6,246 nt of DNA from the NCBI GenBank assembly GCA_023424275.1, contig JAFAED010000397.1, forward strand, positions 1-6,246, written 5' to 3'. The notes beneath the pieces are model-generated. The model was given only the letters and a program-made list of their open reading frames with translations. It was not told where the DNA came from and did no database searches. The stretch comes from Pseudomonadota bacterium. Lineage in GTDB: Bacteria > Pseudomonadota > Alphaproteobacteria > Sphingomonadales > Sphingomonadaceae. How positions within the stretch are numbered: the stretch's first letter is position 1; every line of letters starts with the position of its first letter. Of the stretch, positions 6,133 to 6,246 are shown in pieces. The translations under genes and the position numbers were made by a program.

Positions 6133-6246
6133 ATGTTCAACGACACCTCCTCGCTCCTCGCCCACCTCGCCACCCGCCGTTCGGGCAAGGCTCGCGACAT
6201 GATCGCGCCGGGGCCCGACGCCGCGCAACTGCACGCCATCGTCGCG
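6133..6246 (+). CDS. Nitroreductase family protein, N-terminal fragment
   Basis: The first 38 codons of a gene that runs off the right edge, on the opposite strand to the rest of the window. The peptide begins MFNDTSSLLAHLATRRSGKA and continues to PGPDAAQLHAIVA. The TRRS stretch (14-17) corresponds to the RRS segment that contacts FMN in the nitroreductase family, and the spacing to the following helix resembles the YdjA-like subgroup of NAD(P)H-dependent flavoproteins. ATG 6133 is chosen on protein similarity. AGGAAA (6111-6116) is 16 bases away, rather far. An ATG at 6123 sits at a better distance but opens another frame that reads as Arg/His-rich shadow; an in-frame TTG at 6097 is a less likely start. 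Product assignment is moderate because only the N-terminus is visible. Confidence 0.72.
   Translation, partial: MFNDTSSLLAHLATRRSGKARDMIAPGPDAAQLHAIVA

Noticed and set aside
5946..6239. A 97-codon minus-strand frame across the divergent promoter region
   Set aside because: It is antisense to the nitroreductase start, runs through the palindrome and half-site cluster, and resembles no family.

Overview
The window looks like ordinary chromosome from a GC-rich alphaproteobacterium, most likely a sphingomonad (Sphingopyxis, Sphingomonas or a relative). This rests on base composition, the resemblance of the proteins to sphingomonad families, and the repeat style at the left edge (CCCGGG / CTTGA / CCCGGG elements and CCCCTCC hairpin mosaics). 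The genus is inference. Five complete genes lie on the minus strand and a sixth gene starts on the plus strand at the right edge. No tRNA, rRNA, CRISPR array, transposase or phage gene is visible.

Right to left along the minus strand, the main unit is a tight three-gene operon. It starts with a POT/PTR2-family proton-coupled oligopeptide transporter (4366-5949). Three bases later comes an exported lipoprotein amidohydrolase with an intact metal site (2950-4362). That gene overlaps by 4 bases (ATGA) a second exported amidohydrolase-fold protein (1652-2953) in which the metal-binding histidines are replaced. A 12-bp hairpin (1621-1648) probably ends this transcript. A reasonable working model is that di- or oligopeptides, or N-acyl amino acids, are handled outside the inner membrane by the amidohydrolase pair and the products or intact peptides enter through the transporter. 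The substrate cannot be read from the sequence.

A second two-gene unit follows: an NnrU-family integral membrane protein (811-1512), then, 7 bases later, a DUF1003 membrane protein (267-803). A candidate promoter lies at about 1590-1605. The left 266 bases hold no gene and are almost entirely palindromic repeats: an inverted pair of CCCGG-type elements (11-83) and a mosaic of four hairpins (123-225).

The 183-base region between the transporter and the divergent nitroreductase start (6133 onward) has a perfect 21-base interrupted palindrome (6075-6095) and six copies of TTGCG/CGCAA within 100 bases. It is the best candidate regulatory site in the window. The two observations most worth following up are the degenerate amidohydrolase coupled to its intact paralogue, and this divergent control region. 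I see no clear sign of a wholly new defence or mobile system.
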